This document shows, in pieces, positions 22,919 to 35,068 of a stretch of DNA of 64,000 nt (its first letter is position 1; every line of letters starts with the position of its first letter). The stretch spans positions 355,977 to 419,976 of the forward strand of contig MNCI01009312.1 of assembly GCA_015680685.1 (NCBI GenBank), written 5' to 3'. The position numbers and the translations under genes are program-made. The notes beneath the pieces were generated by a model that was given only the letters and a program-made list of their open reading frames with translations, was not told the origin of the DNA and searched no databases. The DNA is from Gnetum montanum. Lineage: Eukaryota > Streptophyta > Gnetopsida > Gnetales > Gnetaceae.

Positions 22919-24442
22919 CGATGAGTGGTGAGTATACCCTATGCTCAACCATATGAATTTCAACTGTTCACGTGCAATCTGATCGAATTCTGTAGACCTT
23001 AAGTTCCTAAGTACATTGGTTCTAGGAGGTGAAATCTAACTATAACAATCATTGTCTTCCCAATTACACTTGTGAAGCTTAGTTATATGGTTAAGTGTAA
23101 TTCAGGCACATGATTTTTATTATTTTATATTTTATTTGCTTACAATTGATAATAAGTTGAAACTCAATTTATTAACCAATTTAACTAATATAATTGCTAA
23201 TTAATAACTAACTATCCTAACATAAGCATCTAGTCCCACTTTTTGTACATATCCTGAATGCATACAACACTGCTAGGTTGCCAAGCGTTAAGCACTACTA
23301 GGATTCCCAGGCACTGTATGTTATGCTCGAAGTGGTCGTACTTATGTATTTAATCTATTTAGCTTAATTAGTAATTAATCAAAGTCTTACTTATCTTAAT
23401 TAATTTTTGATGAGTGGCGAGGTACCCCTACACTCAATCATACGAAACAAGCGTAGCACGCGCAATCTGGTCGAACTCCGCAGACGGACTAGTTGTGGCA
23501 CCTAGACAGTTATCCTTAGGTCGCAGTTCGCTGTCTTCCCACCTAGACTAGTATTATATTTTTCACGTNGCGATGAGTAACCAATTCCTTGACTAACCAT
23601 ACACATCCTTAGATGCTCGTAATCAAGTCGTACTCACACCGCATTCTAGGAGTTTAAGGGTGAGAGAGAAAATAATAAATAACATTAAATAAATAAACAA
23701 ATAAATAACAAAGTGACTGCTGCAATGATGAAGTAATCTCAATCTTTATTGCCGGTCATGTGCGTGTCCAAGTATGTCACACTCGAATAAGACACCGTAC
23801 AATTACATTCACCACACTGCGGGCAGACACGAGAAAAATAATCTATCTCTGGAGTGGTCAAACTATCAGAGCTTTGCTACTTCTATTCTATCTCTGCAAA
23901 CAAGGGAGAGTCGTGTCTTATTTATAGATATGGCGGTAGACTGCAATATCGTGTACGCGATATCGCAGGGGATGCGATATCGCGGCCTATGCGAATCACG
24001 TCTCATCAATCGTGTAATTAATGAAAATAGTAAATGCAAAAATAAATCAAGTGAATCATTAATCTATTCCAAGTGCTACAAAGTTTGATCAAAAGGCTCA
24101 TCTTTTTTGTCGTTCACACTAGTGTGTTCAAGTACATCAATGCTCAAATAAAGATCCGTACACTTTCTAACTCCTGTTGTGAACACCTAGAAAAATATTC
24201 TAACTCTCAAATGACAAAACTGCAAGAGCTCTGCTACAACTATGATAAGACATTTCATAAACACAACGAATGAGCACATATTTATAAACTTTATTATGGA
24301 GCTACATCGACAAGGCCTCATAAATGCAACAAACGCTACATCGACATGACCCTATCAACGAGGCAACACCATGTCAATGGGGCCACATCGATGAGGCCAC
24401 ATCAATGGGGGCCCATTGATTCGACACTTTGATGCTTCATCA
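22919..24442 (-). mobile_element. Solo LTR of the TGATGAG family, split by another LTR
   Basis: Starts CGATGAG (T to C at the first base), ends TTCATCA at 24442, and is flanked by GAATA (22914-22918) and AAATA (24443-24447), a 5-bp duplication with one change. Without the inner LTR (23408-24008) it is about 0.92 kb. The part near its sense start carries an ACATCGA-type repeat array (24303-24420) instead of GATATCG palindromes. No internal retroelement sequence adjoins it. Confidence 0.8.
23408..24008 (-). mobile_element. Inner solo LTR, internally deleted
   Basis: 601 bp from TGATGAG (23408) to CTCATCA (24002-24008), inserted in the LTR 22919-24442. Flanks are ATTTT and ATCGT, a weak 5-bp duplication. 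It resembles the LTR at 1-728. Relative to 63386-64000 it lacks roughly 250 bp, and the junction holds a single N (23569). GATATC palindromes lie at 23945-23985. Confidence 0.8.
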
Positions 24443-25888
24443 AAATAATTAATAAAATACCAGTATATCATAAGTAAGCAAGGAGTCAAGTGTTCAAGCT
24501 TCAAGATGCATAGCAACTAATACAAGAGACCTCAAGTTCAAATCTCATCAAACATAAAAGAAAATACATTACCTATTACTAGCATAAGTTACTAGTAAAA
24601 TATTATCATATCATAAAACATGTTATAATTAAAATATAAACTTATGCTAAAACCATGCTTAACATAATAGTTAATAAAGCATATGTTCTATGTTCTAAAC
24701 TCTATGATGTTACATTTCATTTGTAGTTTCTTTGTTAACTCCTCCATAAAAATTGTAGATTTTAAGATTACATTTAGTATCACCAAAAGTACTAACATTT
24801 ATTGCAACTCGTCCATAAAAGTTAACTTTAACATATCATAAATACACATTAAAACATCATCGGTACACGTTACATGAACATTTAATGTTTTTAACTCCCG
24901 TTCCAAACGTTGGGCATCAAGCGTTACGTACACAGGGCCAAGGGGATTCAATAGTAGGGATTAAATAAAATAAAATAACCATAAAAGGAATATCGTGAAT
25001 AACCATGAAAAACCATGTCAGGGACTCGATCATTGAAGTGAATTTACGAGCTTTCTGGATCAACAACCACCGTCAGAATTGAAGGTGACGCTACATGAGA
25101 AATTGGTTTTCTAAGGCGACGCTGCAGGTGAGGTTGGAGGTTGGCTTTCTAATGATGCAACCACATCAAAATTCCTTGGAAACAGACATGTCTCACTCAT
25201 TGCATGGTCAATTGGACATAAAACCAAGACCTCAAACTACAATCATAAAACTAACAGTTTCCCAAAAGTGAAAAGCACCAATTCAATGGTTCACCGGTAT
25301 TCTCCATTGGCATCATCACAAAGGCACACTATTCTTCTCTGGCCATCATAGTTAGTTATCGAGCCACCACTGTAAGACATGAAAATGCCTTATTTTATAA
25401 ACCTAAAGTGTAAACTTCTTATTCAAGACTCGATCCAGTGGCAGTAAAAATGATTCTCAACCCATAAAGTTGGTGCGCAGACATGGATCGCCTTGGAGAA
25501 ATTAAGTCAGGAAACATACTTTAAAAGAAGCATGTCGAATTTATCGGTGCAACTGTTCCAAAAAATAAATGAAAAGCAGGGCGACAGGAACATTTCGTAT
25601 GCAGATTTGCACACGCAATCCTAAAAAGGGCATTGTACATTTGCAGCGGGGAACAACGTGATGAGCACCGCTTACCAATAAAGACTGATCTGATCCGGGC
25701 TTCTTTTACAAAAGCTGCTGCTGTTAAAACTGTGGCATGTTGTTTTTAAAGTTCAAATAGCCTTAGCCTTGGTTGGGATTTTGTAAAAGATGAATGCTTT
25801 GCTGGCAGCACACTAAGGCCCCTGGCACTGGGACACTGATTAGCAAATTCCCAGACGTGGTATGATGTCACAGGAGAATAGCAAAGTT
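24443..25888. other. No gene recognised
   Basis: AT-rich DNA without coding signature. At 24482-24545 a tRNA-like B box (CAAGTTCAAATCTC) hints at a decayed SINE, but the A box is unclear. The rest looks unique. Confidence 0.4.
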
Positions 25889-26132
25889 GTCACACAATTT
25901 TCTTTTGGATTTTTTTGGAAAATTAATTAATATTATTATGCAGTACCAACCAGGCAGCCTGGTATTTCTGTGATTTGTGGGAGGAATGGCGTTAAACGAC
26001 AGGTTAGATTGTCACACAAAGTTCTTTTGGAATTTATTGGAAAATTAATTAATATTATTATGCAGTACCAACCAGACAACCTGGTATTTCTGTGATATGT
26101 GGAAGGAATGGCGTTAAACGACAGCCTAGACC
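25889..26132. repeat. 122-bp tandem duplication
   Basis: Unit 1 (25889-26010) and unit 2 (26011-26132) both begin GTCACACAA and share 'ggaaaattaattaatatt', 'atgcagtaccaacca' and 'aggaatggcgttaaacgaca'. A third partial GTCACA starts at 26133, followed by CATC and CAG microsatellites. Confidence 0.93.
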
Positions 26133-26936
26133 GTCACATCCATCCATCCATCAGCAGCAGCAGCAGTGTGTAGTTCTGGCATCCACTGATCATGACCAAC
26201 ACCTTGAATCTATGACTCTGCCAATTTGTGGTCTCCACTTGCTACACAACTGCAATTCGAAATGCACATGCGTCAGTCATTTTGCTTTAACTCGTATGTT
26301 TTTTTGCTTGCTTGTCACATTTGTTCATTTCAGACAATTGTTTTTGGAAGAAAATTAATACGTCAAGAGGACTGTTTCCCATCTCTTCAATCTACTCGAT
26401 GAAATCCGTAACTTACTGGATGCAATTTACAAACCTTAGCATTGAGTAAAAAATACACCGCATTTTGGGGTTGTCGAAATCAAATTTAACTGAAACTCTT
26501 AAAAGTGAAAACCAACCAACAGAATGTAACTAAGTTAAGCGAACTTGTCGCGTAACCACAGAAATACTCCTCTACAATTTAAGCCAGCATAACTAAAGTG
26601 CACTTGTTACATAGCCATAGAATAAAAAACTAGGCGAACTTTTTTTAACTTAGGTAGAACGTAACCAAGTGATGTTGGAACAAAACTAAGTGAACTTTTC
26701 AACTTAGGTAGATGGTAACCAAGTGAAATTGCAACTTATGTTACTACTTGTGACATATTTTAATGGTTAAAATTTTAAATGTTAATTATCTTTTATGAAG
26801 AACATTTATAAGGAACTTCAATTATATTTATAAAATCTGTTTTTCTTTTTATCAATATTACTAAAAGCATATGGTTTAATAACATAGAGTGGATGATCTC
26901 CCATAAATCTTAGTTCTTTGTTCTAATATTAAATAT

Positions 26937-28060
26937 AATGAAATGAAACTTTATTACGTTTAAAGATCCATAGGATCTATTCCATAGATATTACATTTTT
27001 ATGAAAAATAATGATAGATTCTACAAAATGACCAAGCACCAATGGGGACATCAAAAACAAATCATACAAGTTTTTTGCTATAACATGATAAGGCTGTCTC
27101 AAATGGGTAGTCACAACACGAGAAAGAAACACATAACTCATCTTCAAGGCTTCTGATCTGCACAACCTACAAATATGCTCTTCTTAAGAGAATTGAATCT
27201 ATCTTCTACTCTATCTTCTAAGATGATGAGAACTTATGCAAAACTTGTTGATAGCATTCCGATACTTTGGAGTAGCAGCTAAGAGATAGTGAGCTTCTAC
27301 ATCTAATTTATTAGATCTAATGTGGTGTACATAAAATTGTCTCTTACATTCCACATTAAACTACATCTATATTAAAAATTTCTCTCTGACTAGCTAATGA
27401 ATATGCTTAGGCTTTTGTTGCACGTCCTTCCAAGAGACATTCTATTTTCTCACCATTACATCCCTGGAAAATACCAACCATGGTCTTGCAAATCCTTAAG
27501 AATTGCTTTAGAGAATTTGTCTTGCCTTGAAATATGCAAGCTATGAGTATAGATAATGAATTGTCACAAGGAATCTACTTCTAAAGGCAATAAATAACAT
27601 TCACATTATAATATTAGGGTGTTTGCATCTCCACCTTTAACTCATTGAGAAGAAAAGTTTTTTGCACTTTTTCAACAACTTTCCAAAGTTTAGCATTAAG
27701 TCCAAGTCCCCAAACAATACATCCATAGAATATAGTAAGATAGATTATAATCTACAAAATTTGTCCTAAATCCTTGCACTTGTTAAAAGTGTATAGAGCC
27801 TTGAAAACTCTTGCTAATTTTTCTTTGATGCACTTCATCCACATGTAATTGTCCATATAAATGAGACTCAAATATTTAAAAGAATCTACTATTTGTACAT
27901 TGATGCCTCTAAAATAAAAGTTATCACCATTATTTCTTGTACCTCACATTATCCATTTGATGTTATGTAAAATCTACTATTTGCACATTGATACAAGCTA
28001 TAACAAGTATTTTGTGTATCTTACACTATCAATTTGATTTTACTTGTATAACATGTATAT
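26937..28060 (-). pseudogene. LINE 3' fragment, same family as 36640-39165
   Basis: On minus it aligns with the 3' half of the + strand LINE at 36640-39165. Examples are 'ataatggtgataac...caatgtacaaatagtagattcttttaaatat' near 27910-27850 and the C-terminal peptide 'CRSEALKMSYVFLSRVVTTHLRQ' (27160-27090). The latter corresponds to 'CRLGALKNELHVFLFCVETTHVRQ' in the other copy. The 3' end is AATAAAG plus an A/T-rich tail near 26940. It is 5' truncated, with many stops. Confidence 0.75.
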
Positions 28061-28779
28061 AATAAAGTTAACGTTAGCGAAAGGAAAAGTTTCATCATTG
28101 ATTTGCAGAGTTAAGGTAGGTAGCCTTGCTTAAGCAGAGCATTATAAATGTGTGGGAGAGTCGTCATACCATCCAAATAAAACAGTTTTAGAATGGGTCT
28201 TTCAAATAATGGACAAACGGCAAAAGAACAAGAAAGAAATACAACAAAACCCACAAAACCAGAAGCCCTTGAGAACCTTTTAAGATCCCTGAGAGGCCAA
28301 CTATTAACAATCCCTAAGATCAAAAGAAACAAACAGCAACACCAAACATTAGAGTTAAACAATGCCGTTTTATTAAAACAAAACGAGTCATTAAAGTTAA
28401 GCAATCGATAACAGGAATGTGGACCTCCAAAAATCATCGATAACAGTGTCTACCGACGCTGCTTGTTTCCAAAAACAGCCGCCTAAGGAAGTCGCAAAGG
28501 TGGGCATTTACTTTTTTGACAAAAACAACACTCCCTCCCTCCCTCATATCCCTCTACGGATCTCAACAACTTTTCCTTCCTTGCGCAGGCAGGCTGAAGA
28601 CCAGTGAAGACTAAACAGCAACCTCATGTCCATGCCCATGCCCATGCCCATCACAATTAAAAAATTAAAATAAAAAATCCTCCTCGCATCATCAACAATA
28701 ACATTGCATAGCTGTGGCTGTGGCTGTGGCCTACGGATCACGGATAATGGGATGGTCGGCAATCGTGAATGGTGATATT

Positions 28780-28814
28780 GGCATGGCATGGCATGGCATG
28801 GCATGGCATGGCAT
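28780..28814. repeat. (GGCAT)7 microsatellite
   Basis: Seven perfect pentanucleotide units. Confidence 0.95.
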
Positions 28815-28892
28815 AGCAGGTGAAAAGCAATGTGCTCAATAAATGCGCCACGCTATCCTGAGGTGTCGGCAGAGCTATATGCTGGCCCCCGC

Positions 28893-28913
28893 CCCTAACC
28901 CTAACCCTAACCC
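28893..28913. repeat. Short CCCTAA repeat
   Basis: Three CCCTAA units plus CCC. This is not the plant telomere unit CCCTAAA and is too short to be an interstitial telomere of note. Confidence 0.85.
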
Positions 28914-31232
28914 GGCCCCATGGTTAAGAACCTCTGATAACGACTCCCATGCTCGTACTGCCGGACAAATTCGTGCTTTGTCCCCCATCTGCAGCCCTCC
29001 TCCTCAAGATTCATTATTCATCTATGATCCTCCGTTCTCCTCCTCCTCCTTTTTTGCGTGAAATAGACTAAAACATTGCCTGCGCCGTGGGCACTCCACG
29101 CCAAAAGTAGAAGCAACCGCCCCAGACTGGCCATGCGTCCGCCTACGCCTCCTTCCTTCATAAGATGGCTTGCAAGGCAAGCCACCGGCAGGGTCTGGAC
29201 ACAGTGGAATTTGACGTCCTAGAACGGCTAATTTTGTTTTATAGGTTGAGGACCGGATTTGAAACATCAAATTTAAATAGGTTAAATTTTAAAATTCCAT
29301 ACCAGGTGACTAGGATTTGTGACGTGGCGCTTGCGTCAGAGCTCACGATGACAATTCGGTGCTAGGCCAGTTCCGTGGACGCAAAACCCTGTTACAGCAA
29401 GGAACATTGCTTGTTAGATAATGATAAACCATCCTTGTGTTGGTACAATGATTTGAATTGCCCTGTATTAGGGCATAAAATTATGAAATCAGCTTTTTTT
29501 ATATTTTTGTCTGGATTATCAATTAAGCTTCCAAGCCAAAAAAAAAAGATTTATCTGACCTTTCGAAATTCAGACACAGATGATTGGGGAAGTTAGCTTT
29601 GTACAGTCGTTGAAATTTTATGGAAAAAAAAAGGTGGAAATTTTATCATTCAGGAGCTGGCGTTCTAGCGTGCCGCATAATATTTTATCATTCCTGAGTT
29701 TCCGTTGGACGAAATGTTTTGCAACTATCATTCGATGCCGCCATGCAATTAATGATAACATTCCCAGATTTCAAGCCCACGTTTAAAAAACGCAGATAAA
29801 TGCAAAACGAACCTCCTCATTTATGCACATCGGTGTACATAAATAAGCATAAGTATATACACACCTAAAAACGGGTACCTGGCAACTGTGCACGTCAAAT
29901 TCAGCACTCATTGCAGGCCGGCACAGGAAAAGAGAAGGGCCATCTACCTTGACAATAATCCAATGTCCGGAAGCAAAGCTCAAAAGTATATACAATGCAC
30001 GTTGGAGGACGGTGCTATTGTTTGCTGGCTGCCATTTACAAGGCAATGCAGAAACTTCTTCCGAAAGTGCGAATTAGCAGGAGCTGGAGCTGCTGCTGCT
30101 GCATTTGACATTCCATCTGTTGTATGTTGCAGGTAATTTACTTGTAAAACTGAAATAGCTACAAGTAGCCTAAACACAGAGAGAGCTAAGACGGTGCCGA
30201 AGAAGCGTTCTAAACCAAAATGGAGCGCTGTGATGGAACGTTGTTCAGTGTCGGAGCGATTCAAACGGAGTGGATGCATCCCAATGATGGCCCACATTGG
30301 GTACACACTGCTTCATTTCTTTATTTTTCTTATATCTTTTGGTCCGTAGCAAAGAAATGACGTTGGAAGCAATCACCATTGTCACTGTCAGGAATGGGAG
30401 TGGGGTGAGCGTTGTTTGCATGGCGTTACGGCCAGCGGCGGTCGCTGTCCTTTCCTGCAGACATACATCCACACACCTCCTCTTCAACGCTCATGGACGC
30501 CACCTTTCGTTTTAATTCCGATAGCGATTCCCGGTTAAAATCTGTGGGTCATCTTCTCCTTAGATCTTACTTACTACCTGTGTGATAATAATATATTGAT
30601 TAATTAAAAAATATCATGCTCACCCACATTTCCGGAGGAAGATGAGGATGAAGAGCAGTATTACGATCCCAGATTCCTTGATTAACCAGTTAAAACGCCT
30701 GTAAGTAAGCCTTTGGTAGCTGCTGAGCGATGTCAATATTATTAGATGGAGGTCAAAAATCCGTGTATTAGGCTGGGATGCCCTGCCGACAGACGGAAAT
30801 AACGTAAGCCTGGCGACTGGCGAGCAATGACCATGACCAGATCCGCACTCGGTTCATCATCACTGCACTGGACTGGATGGCCCTCTGCTGGTGGGCTCGC
30901 ATGTAGTAGACACTCTAGTCCTCGTGTAATCCATCTCCCGATTGATTATCTTTTCATTCGAATTGTTTTTATTCTGTGATTTGCATTTTTTGCTTGGGCC
31001 GTGCATTGGACCATGTGAATTTATAGCACTGGTACTGCCCTGCCTTTCTCCGCACCAAGCCAGCTTGAGCCTTTGGACTGCCTCCCATCAAATTTCAATA
31101 ATCCCGGCCAACCGCCCTGGCATTGTTGTCGTCGTTGGTGCCTTGCTGCTTCCTCAGTTCGTTTTGTTGTAATATTAATACCTCAGAGTAGCAGTATCAG
31201 CAGCAGGAGCCAGTGCAGCAGTGTTAGTAATA

Positions 31233-31262
31233 GGAGAGAGAGAGCGTGTGTGTGTGTGTGTG
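31233..31262. repeat. (AG)n-(TG)n microsatellite in the GATA 5' leader
   Basis: An AG run followed by a GT run ends about 10 bases before the start codon at 31272. It therefore probably lies in the 5' untranslated region. Confidence 0.9.
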
Positions 31263-31271
31263 AGGGAGAGA

Positions 31272-32746
31272 ATGGTGAGAATGGAACAAACGCCGCAGGA
31301 AGAGGAGGAGAACAACCAGTGCTGTTTCACAGAGATGGGGGACCTGGCAGCTGTGTTTATGGGCGATGCCTTTCGCATTGAGGACTTGGCCGAGTTCTCA
31401 AACGAGGATATTGCAGGTCCCATATCCAACAATTCTCTCTCGTCCTGCCTTTCCTGCTCCTCCCCACAGCACTCCATAAACGGCTTCAGCTGCCCGCACT
31501 TCCTCCCCGACGACCTTGCCGTCTTCTGCCCCTCCGTAAGTTCCAAACCCCTCACCATCACTTCCGTAGCAAAACTTTAAACAACTTCTGTTTTCAGAAC
31601 TTCAGCAATATAACACACAGCTCCTTTGCTAGATATGATCATAGAATCTCCCGTCGCAAAAAGTTTTTGGGTGTTGTTTACAGTGTGCAATGCAAAGAAC
31701 ATAGTATTTGCCATATTGATATAGTTTTTCTTTCATGGGAGAAAGATGCTAATTGAATGTTATACTGAAACTCCAAAATTTTTTATCATGTCCACGTGCA
31801 AACAGACCATTGGCATGTATTAGAGAGAACCCAATTAGTTTCAGTTCAAAATTTCTTAATATCTTAGTCAGATTATCTCTTGAGGCATCGGGATTGACGC
31901 TTCAACCTTTTTTTTTTTTTTTGGAAATTTTGGTCAAAATTTCTTTCCATGAGGCTTCGATTGTTGGGACTGTGAAATTGTTTTTATAAAACTTGGTTAA
32001 CTGGTGGAACTGAAGCTTTACAAACTAAGGGGTATATTTTGTGACTGTTGCAGTACACAGACACCGGTCTAGAGTGGCTAACAAGCTTCACGGAGGACTC
32101 CACGGCACCCAGCAACGCCACTAACGATTCTGGGTCCTCATCTGTAGCAGAGGAGGCGAAACAGAGCTCCGACACAGGCCAAGATGAGCAACAGCAAAAG
32201 CGCAAGGCCAGAGAAGTACCGGGCAGAGCCAGAAGCAAGAGACCCAGAACATCCTTGGCACACAGCCTAGTTCGTTCATGGTCCTGTACATCCCTGACCC
32301 GCAACGACCAAGAAGAAGAAGATGAACCAGAAGCAGAAGAGCAAGAAACTGTAACAATGGAGGTAGAGAAAAAGAGTAGCAGGACAGGGCAGCAGCCAAG
32401 GAGATGCACCCACTGCCTAAGCCAGCGGACTCCGCAGTGGCGAGCTGGGCCTCTCGGTCCCAAAACTCTCTGCAATGCATGCGGGGTTAGATACAAGTCC
32501 GGCAGGCTGTTCCCTGAATATAGGCCCGCCAAGAGCCCTACCTACGTTCGCTACATTCACTCCAATTCCCATAAAAAAGTGTTGGAGATGAGGTCCCAGC
32601 AGCATCAATCTGACTTCGACTTTAATCATCTCAATCCCAATCTCAGTCCCAGTATGATTCCTATCCAGCAGTTTCAGGCACAAGTTTCTACCAATTCTTC
32701 TCCACTGAAGCTTAAATTGAAGCTTGCCGCAGGCTCTCCCGTCTAG
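31272..32746 (+). CDS. Class A GATA zinc-finger transcription factor (two exons)
   Basis: Exon 1 is 31272-31535 (88 codons), the intron is 31536-32053 (GTAAGT...TTGCAG, phase 0), and exon 2 is 32054-32746. The 318-residue product has an acidic N terminus with '[13 protein letters not shown]' (residues 34-46), a motif known from class A plant GATA factors. A basic stretch [12 protein letters not shown] (142-153) may aid nuclear import. One GATA finger follows: C206, C209, C228, C231, spacing CX2CX18CX2C, with the basic tail '[19 protein letters not shown]'. The family binds WGATAR sites in nuclear DNA. The upstream frame has a stop at 31176-31178, making 31272 the first in-frame ATG; a second ATG lies at 31281. 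The intron just after the acidic exon and the finger in the last exon match the family. Target genes cannot be inferred. The gene appears intact and is convergent with the HNH gene. Confidence 0.95.
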
Positions 32747-32955
32747 CCCAGCAGCGATACCTCGAATTGCGGCTTCAGTATTATTGCCTTCGTGTAAATT
32801 ACCTGCAATGCTGCACCATCTTTGATCTTTGTGTTTTCTTTTTTCTTCTTTAATTTTCGGTTTTGCTTTTCGTCGTCTGTGTAGCATAAAGCAATTGAGT
32901 GGCACCAGATTGTACTGCACTGCACTGCATTGGGGTTTTTTTTCAGGAAAAGACA

Positions 32956-32961
32956 AATAAA
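32956..32961 (+). terminator. Candidate polyadenylation signal of the GATA gene
   Basis: AATAAA, 210 bases after the stop codon, in T-rich 3' sequence. Confidence 0.5.
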
Positions 32962-34050
32962 TCACTGCATATGCGTGTTCATGATTACCGGCGCAGGCAA
33001 AACTCGCAGATGACAAAATAATTCCGCATTCACCAATGTAATCTCGTTTCATTGTTTTTGCTTTGCTTTGCTTTGCTGCTGCGAACTTGCAACCAGAGTC
33101 GGGAGATGGGAATCTGGAATTATGATACTCCAAAGCATGTTGCAGGATACAGCTGTACGCATGATGTCATGAAAGACAGGACACAACCACATAGATTTTA
33201 CCGTTGCGTTGGCCGCAGTGATATGACATTTATAAGCAGACAAAAGCCATTTTCGTTTTTTATTTTAACAGTGTCTGGTGAGGCGAGAATCCAAAGAAAA
33301 ACTGTACCGTTGCAGAGTTGTCCCTTGGGTGGGCCGGTGTAGTTCCTGTTCTGGTTTTGTGAACTTGCAAATTAGCCGTGGGCATGAATGAGCGTCGCTG
33401 TCCCCATGGAAGAATCTTTTGGCCCGAGTACTTGGAATGGAGAGGACGTTCTTTTGCTCCCGTTGCCTCCATCATTGCCTGCCACCATCCCCTCAATGAT
33501 TAGCAAGACGCCATTAAGTGCTGTTATCCTTCCTAAAAAGCACTAACACTGATCACAGAAAAATATTCTCATCTTACGCTGTTGTGCCAAACGTTCTGTG
33601 TCAAAACTTAGTCTCCAACAATTCGTCCGTGGGTGACTAAGGTTCCTCAACCCTCAACGCTGCGGCTGGAATTTCTGAAAAGCAATTAAAAAAATAATGA
33701 GAGAGGAAAGGGTGAAAAAAACAAAAGGGTCTATCATCATTTAGGAAGTAACAATAGTAAGATAATTCTGTTTAATGGAATATATATCTACTCCGCAAAT
33801 GATCTCGCAGATTACTTCAAAGTAAAATACCTTGCCCACTTAATTAAACGTAGATAACATAAAAGGTATAATATCGGGTACATAGATGTCAAATCCAAAC
33901 TATCAAAGCATTGTATCAAGCAACAAAATGTACCTCGTTGCTGGAGCTGGAATTTCAAAAAATTAATGAAAAGAGGTGTCTTGGCATAAAATGAAATGAA
34001 AACACTCTTTCAATTTAAATATAAATAAACCCTGAACAAGTGTCCTTCAC
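32962..34050. other. Space between the convergent genes, no gene recognised
   Basis: No coding signature. The minus ORFs overlapping the GATA 3' end are shadows. Confidence 0.5.
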
Positions 34051-34325
34051 CAGTTAGTTTGTTCACACAACTTTGTATTCATAGGTATTGTATTCATAGG
34101 TAGTATAAACAGTTAGTTTGTTCACACAACTTTGTATTCATAGGTAGTAACTTATACGGGCACTTTTTTCACAATTGCTGTGTTAATATAATTGTGAACT
34201 AACAACTTTGAAATTTAACTTTTTTGAAATTCAACAATACAAATAATTGACACTTCTTTCACAATTGCTAGGTTAATATAACTATGAACTAACAACTTTG
34301 AAATTCAACAGTACAAATAATTGAC
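34051..34325. repeat. Two short tandem duplications
   Basis: A 59-bp unit beginning CAGTTAGTTTGTTCACACAA starts at 34051 and again at 34110, with an inner 'tattcataggta' repeat. A 90-bp unit beginning CACTT(T/C)TTTCACAATTGCT starts at 34161 and again at 34251, sharing 'aacaactttgaaattcaaca'. Confidence 0.9.
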
Positions 34326-34578
34326 ACGTGAAACTACCATTATTTGTGCTTATAAATCATTTTCCCACTAACCATTAAAATTTTGACTTTTCCGATTATG
34401 AAACCCTTGTCTATCTCTACACCTATGTAAATAAATTAGGGCATAACAACATGTAAGAGAAAGGAGGATACTTCTAAGAATATGACCCTCATAAACTCTC
34501 TATCAAGGGTTGGAAACTTTAAAAAAATATCAGAAAGAATTCACTTTGATACAATGGCTATCCCAACTCATTTCTCTC

Positions 34579-34920
34579 TAATATAATGTAATGTGTTTTA
34601 GGATCATCATTTAGTATAATGCAACAATGAGGTGTTAAGATCTCAGCTTTGGTATTTTCAAGTCACAAATTTGACTCTACTAGGTTACATTGGGTTATAA
34701 ACTTCTATAAATCTTAGAATGTACCTATGTTTCCCTTATTTTAGGTTCCAACACCCATTTAGTATAATGTAATGTGTTTTAGAAGTATCATTTAGAGTGA
34801 TGGTAAAGTCCTCATTTTTCAAATCATAAGACCTAGATTCAAGCCTAGGTACACTACTTGAAAGAAAGTTAAGCTTTTGCTTATTTGTCAGCACTCCCAC
34901 GTGCCCACCTTGGTAAGACA
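34579..34920 (+). repeat. Two adjacent SINE-like units
   Basis: Both units begin TAATGTAATGTGTTTTAG (34579 and about 34764). The second has a tRNA-like promoter, with an A-box-like 'gtgatggtaaagtcctca' and the B-box-like TAGATTCAAGCC (about 34852-34863). The first has the same layout, more decayed. Assignment as SINEs is an inference from box spacing. Confidence 0.45.
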
Positions 34921-35062
34921 AGCATTAACCTTCTAAGTAATAATGCTAAGTGATAATTTTATATATTTGAATGCTTTTTATTCTCACGATATTAATAAGA
35001 AAATAAAAAATTGCCTCTGAAATATTGAGACAATCCTAGGCGTTTCCAGATAGAATTAGCAC

Positions 35063-35068
35063 TTTATT
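35063..35068 (-). terminator. Candidate polyadenylation signal of the HNH gene
   Basis: AATAAA on minus, about 325 bases after the stop codon. Confidence 0.45.

Larger units (their letters stand above)
28061..31232. other. Upstream region of the GATA gene, no further gene recognised
   Basis: Mixed-composition DNA with short simple repeats and no ORF with recognisable domains. The minus ORF at 28111-28437 resembles hydrophobic 3'-end readthrough of LINEs but cannot be classified. GC content rises toward 31.2 kb, as expected near a promoter. Confidence 0.5.

Noticed and set aside
28111-28437. A 108-codon minus ORF as a membrane protein gene
   Set aside because: The hydrophobic content resembles LINE 3' readthrough; no start context, no homology recognised.
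28893-28913. Interstitial telomere repeat
   Set aside because: Only three CCCTAA units, and not the usual plant unit CCCTAAA.
31221-31271. N-terminal extension of the GATA protein upstream of 31272
   Set aside because: The ORF begins with GTG, not ATG, and the added residues encode the microsatellite; a TAA stop lies in frame at 31176.
31984-33133. Minus-strand ORFs opposite the GATA gene (31984-32532, 32417-33133 and others)
   Set aside because: Antisense shadows of exon 2 and its 3' region; no recognisable domains.
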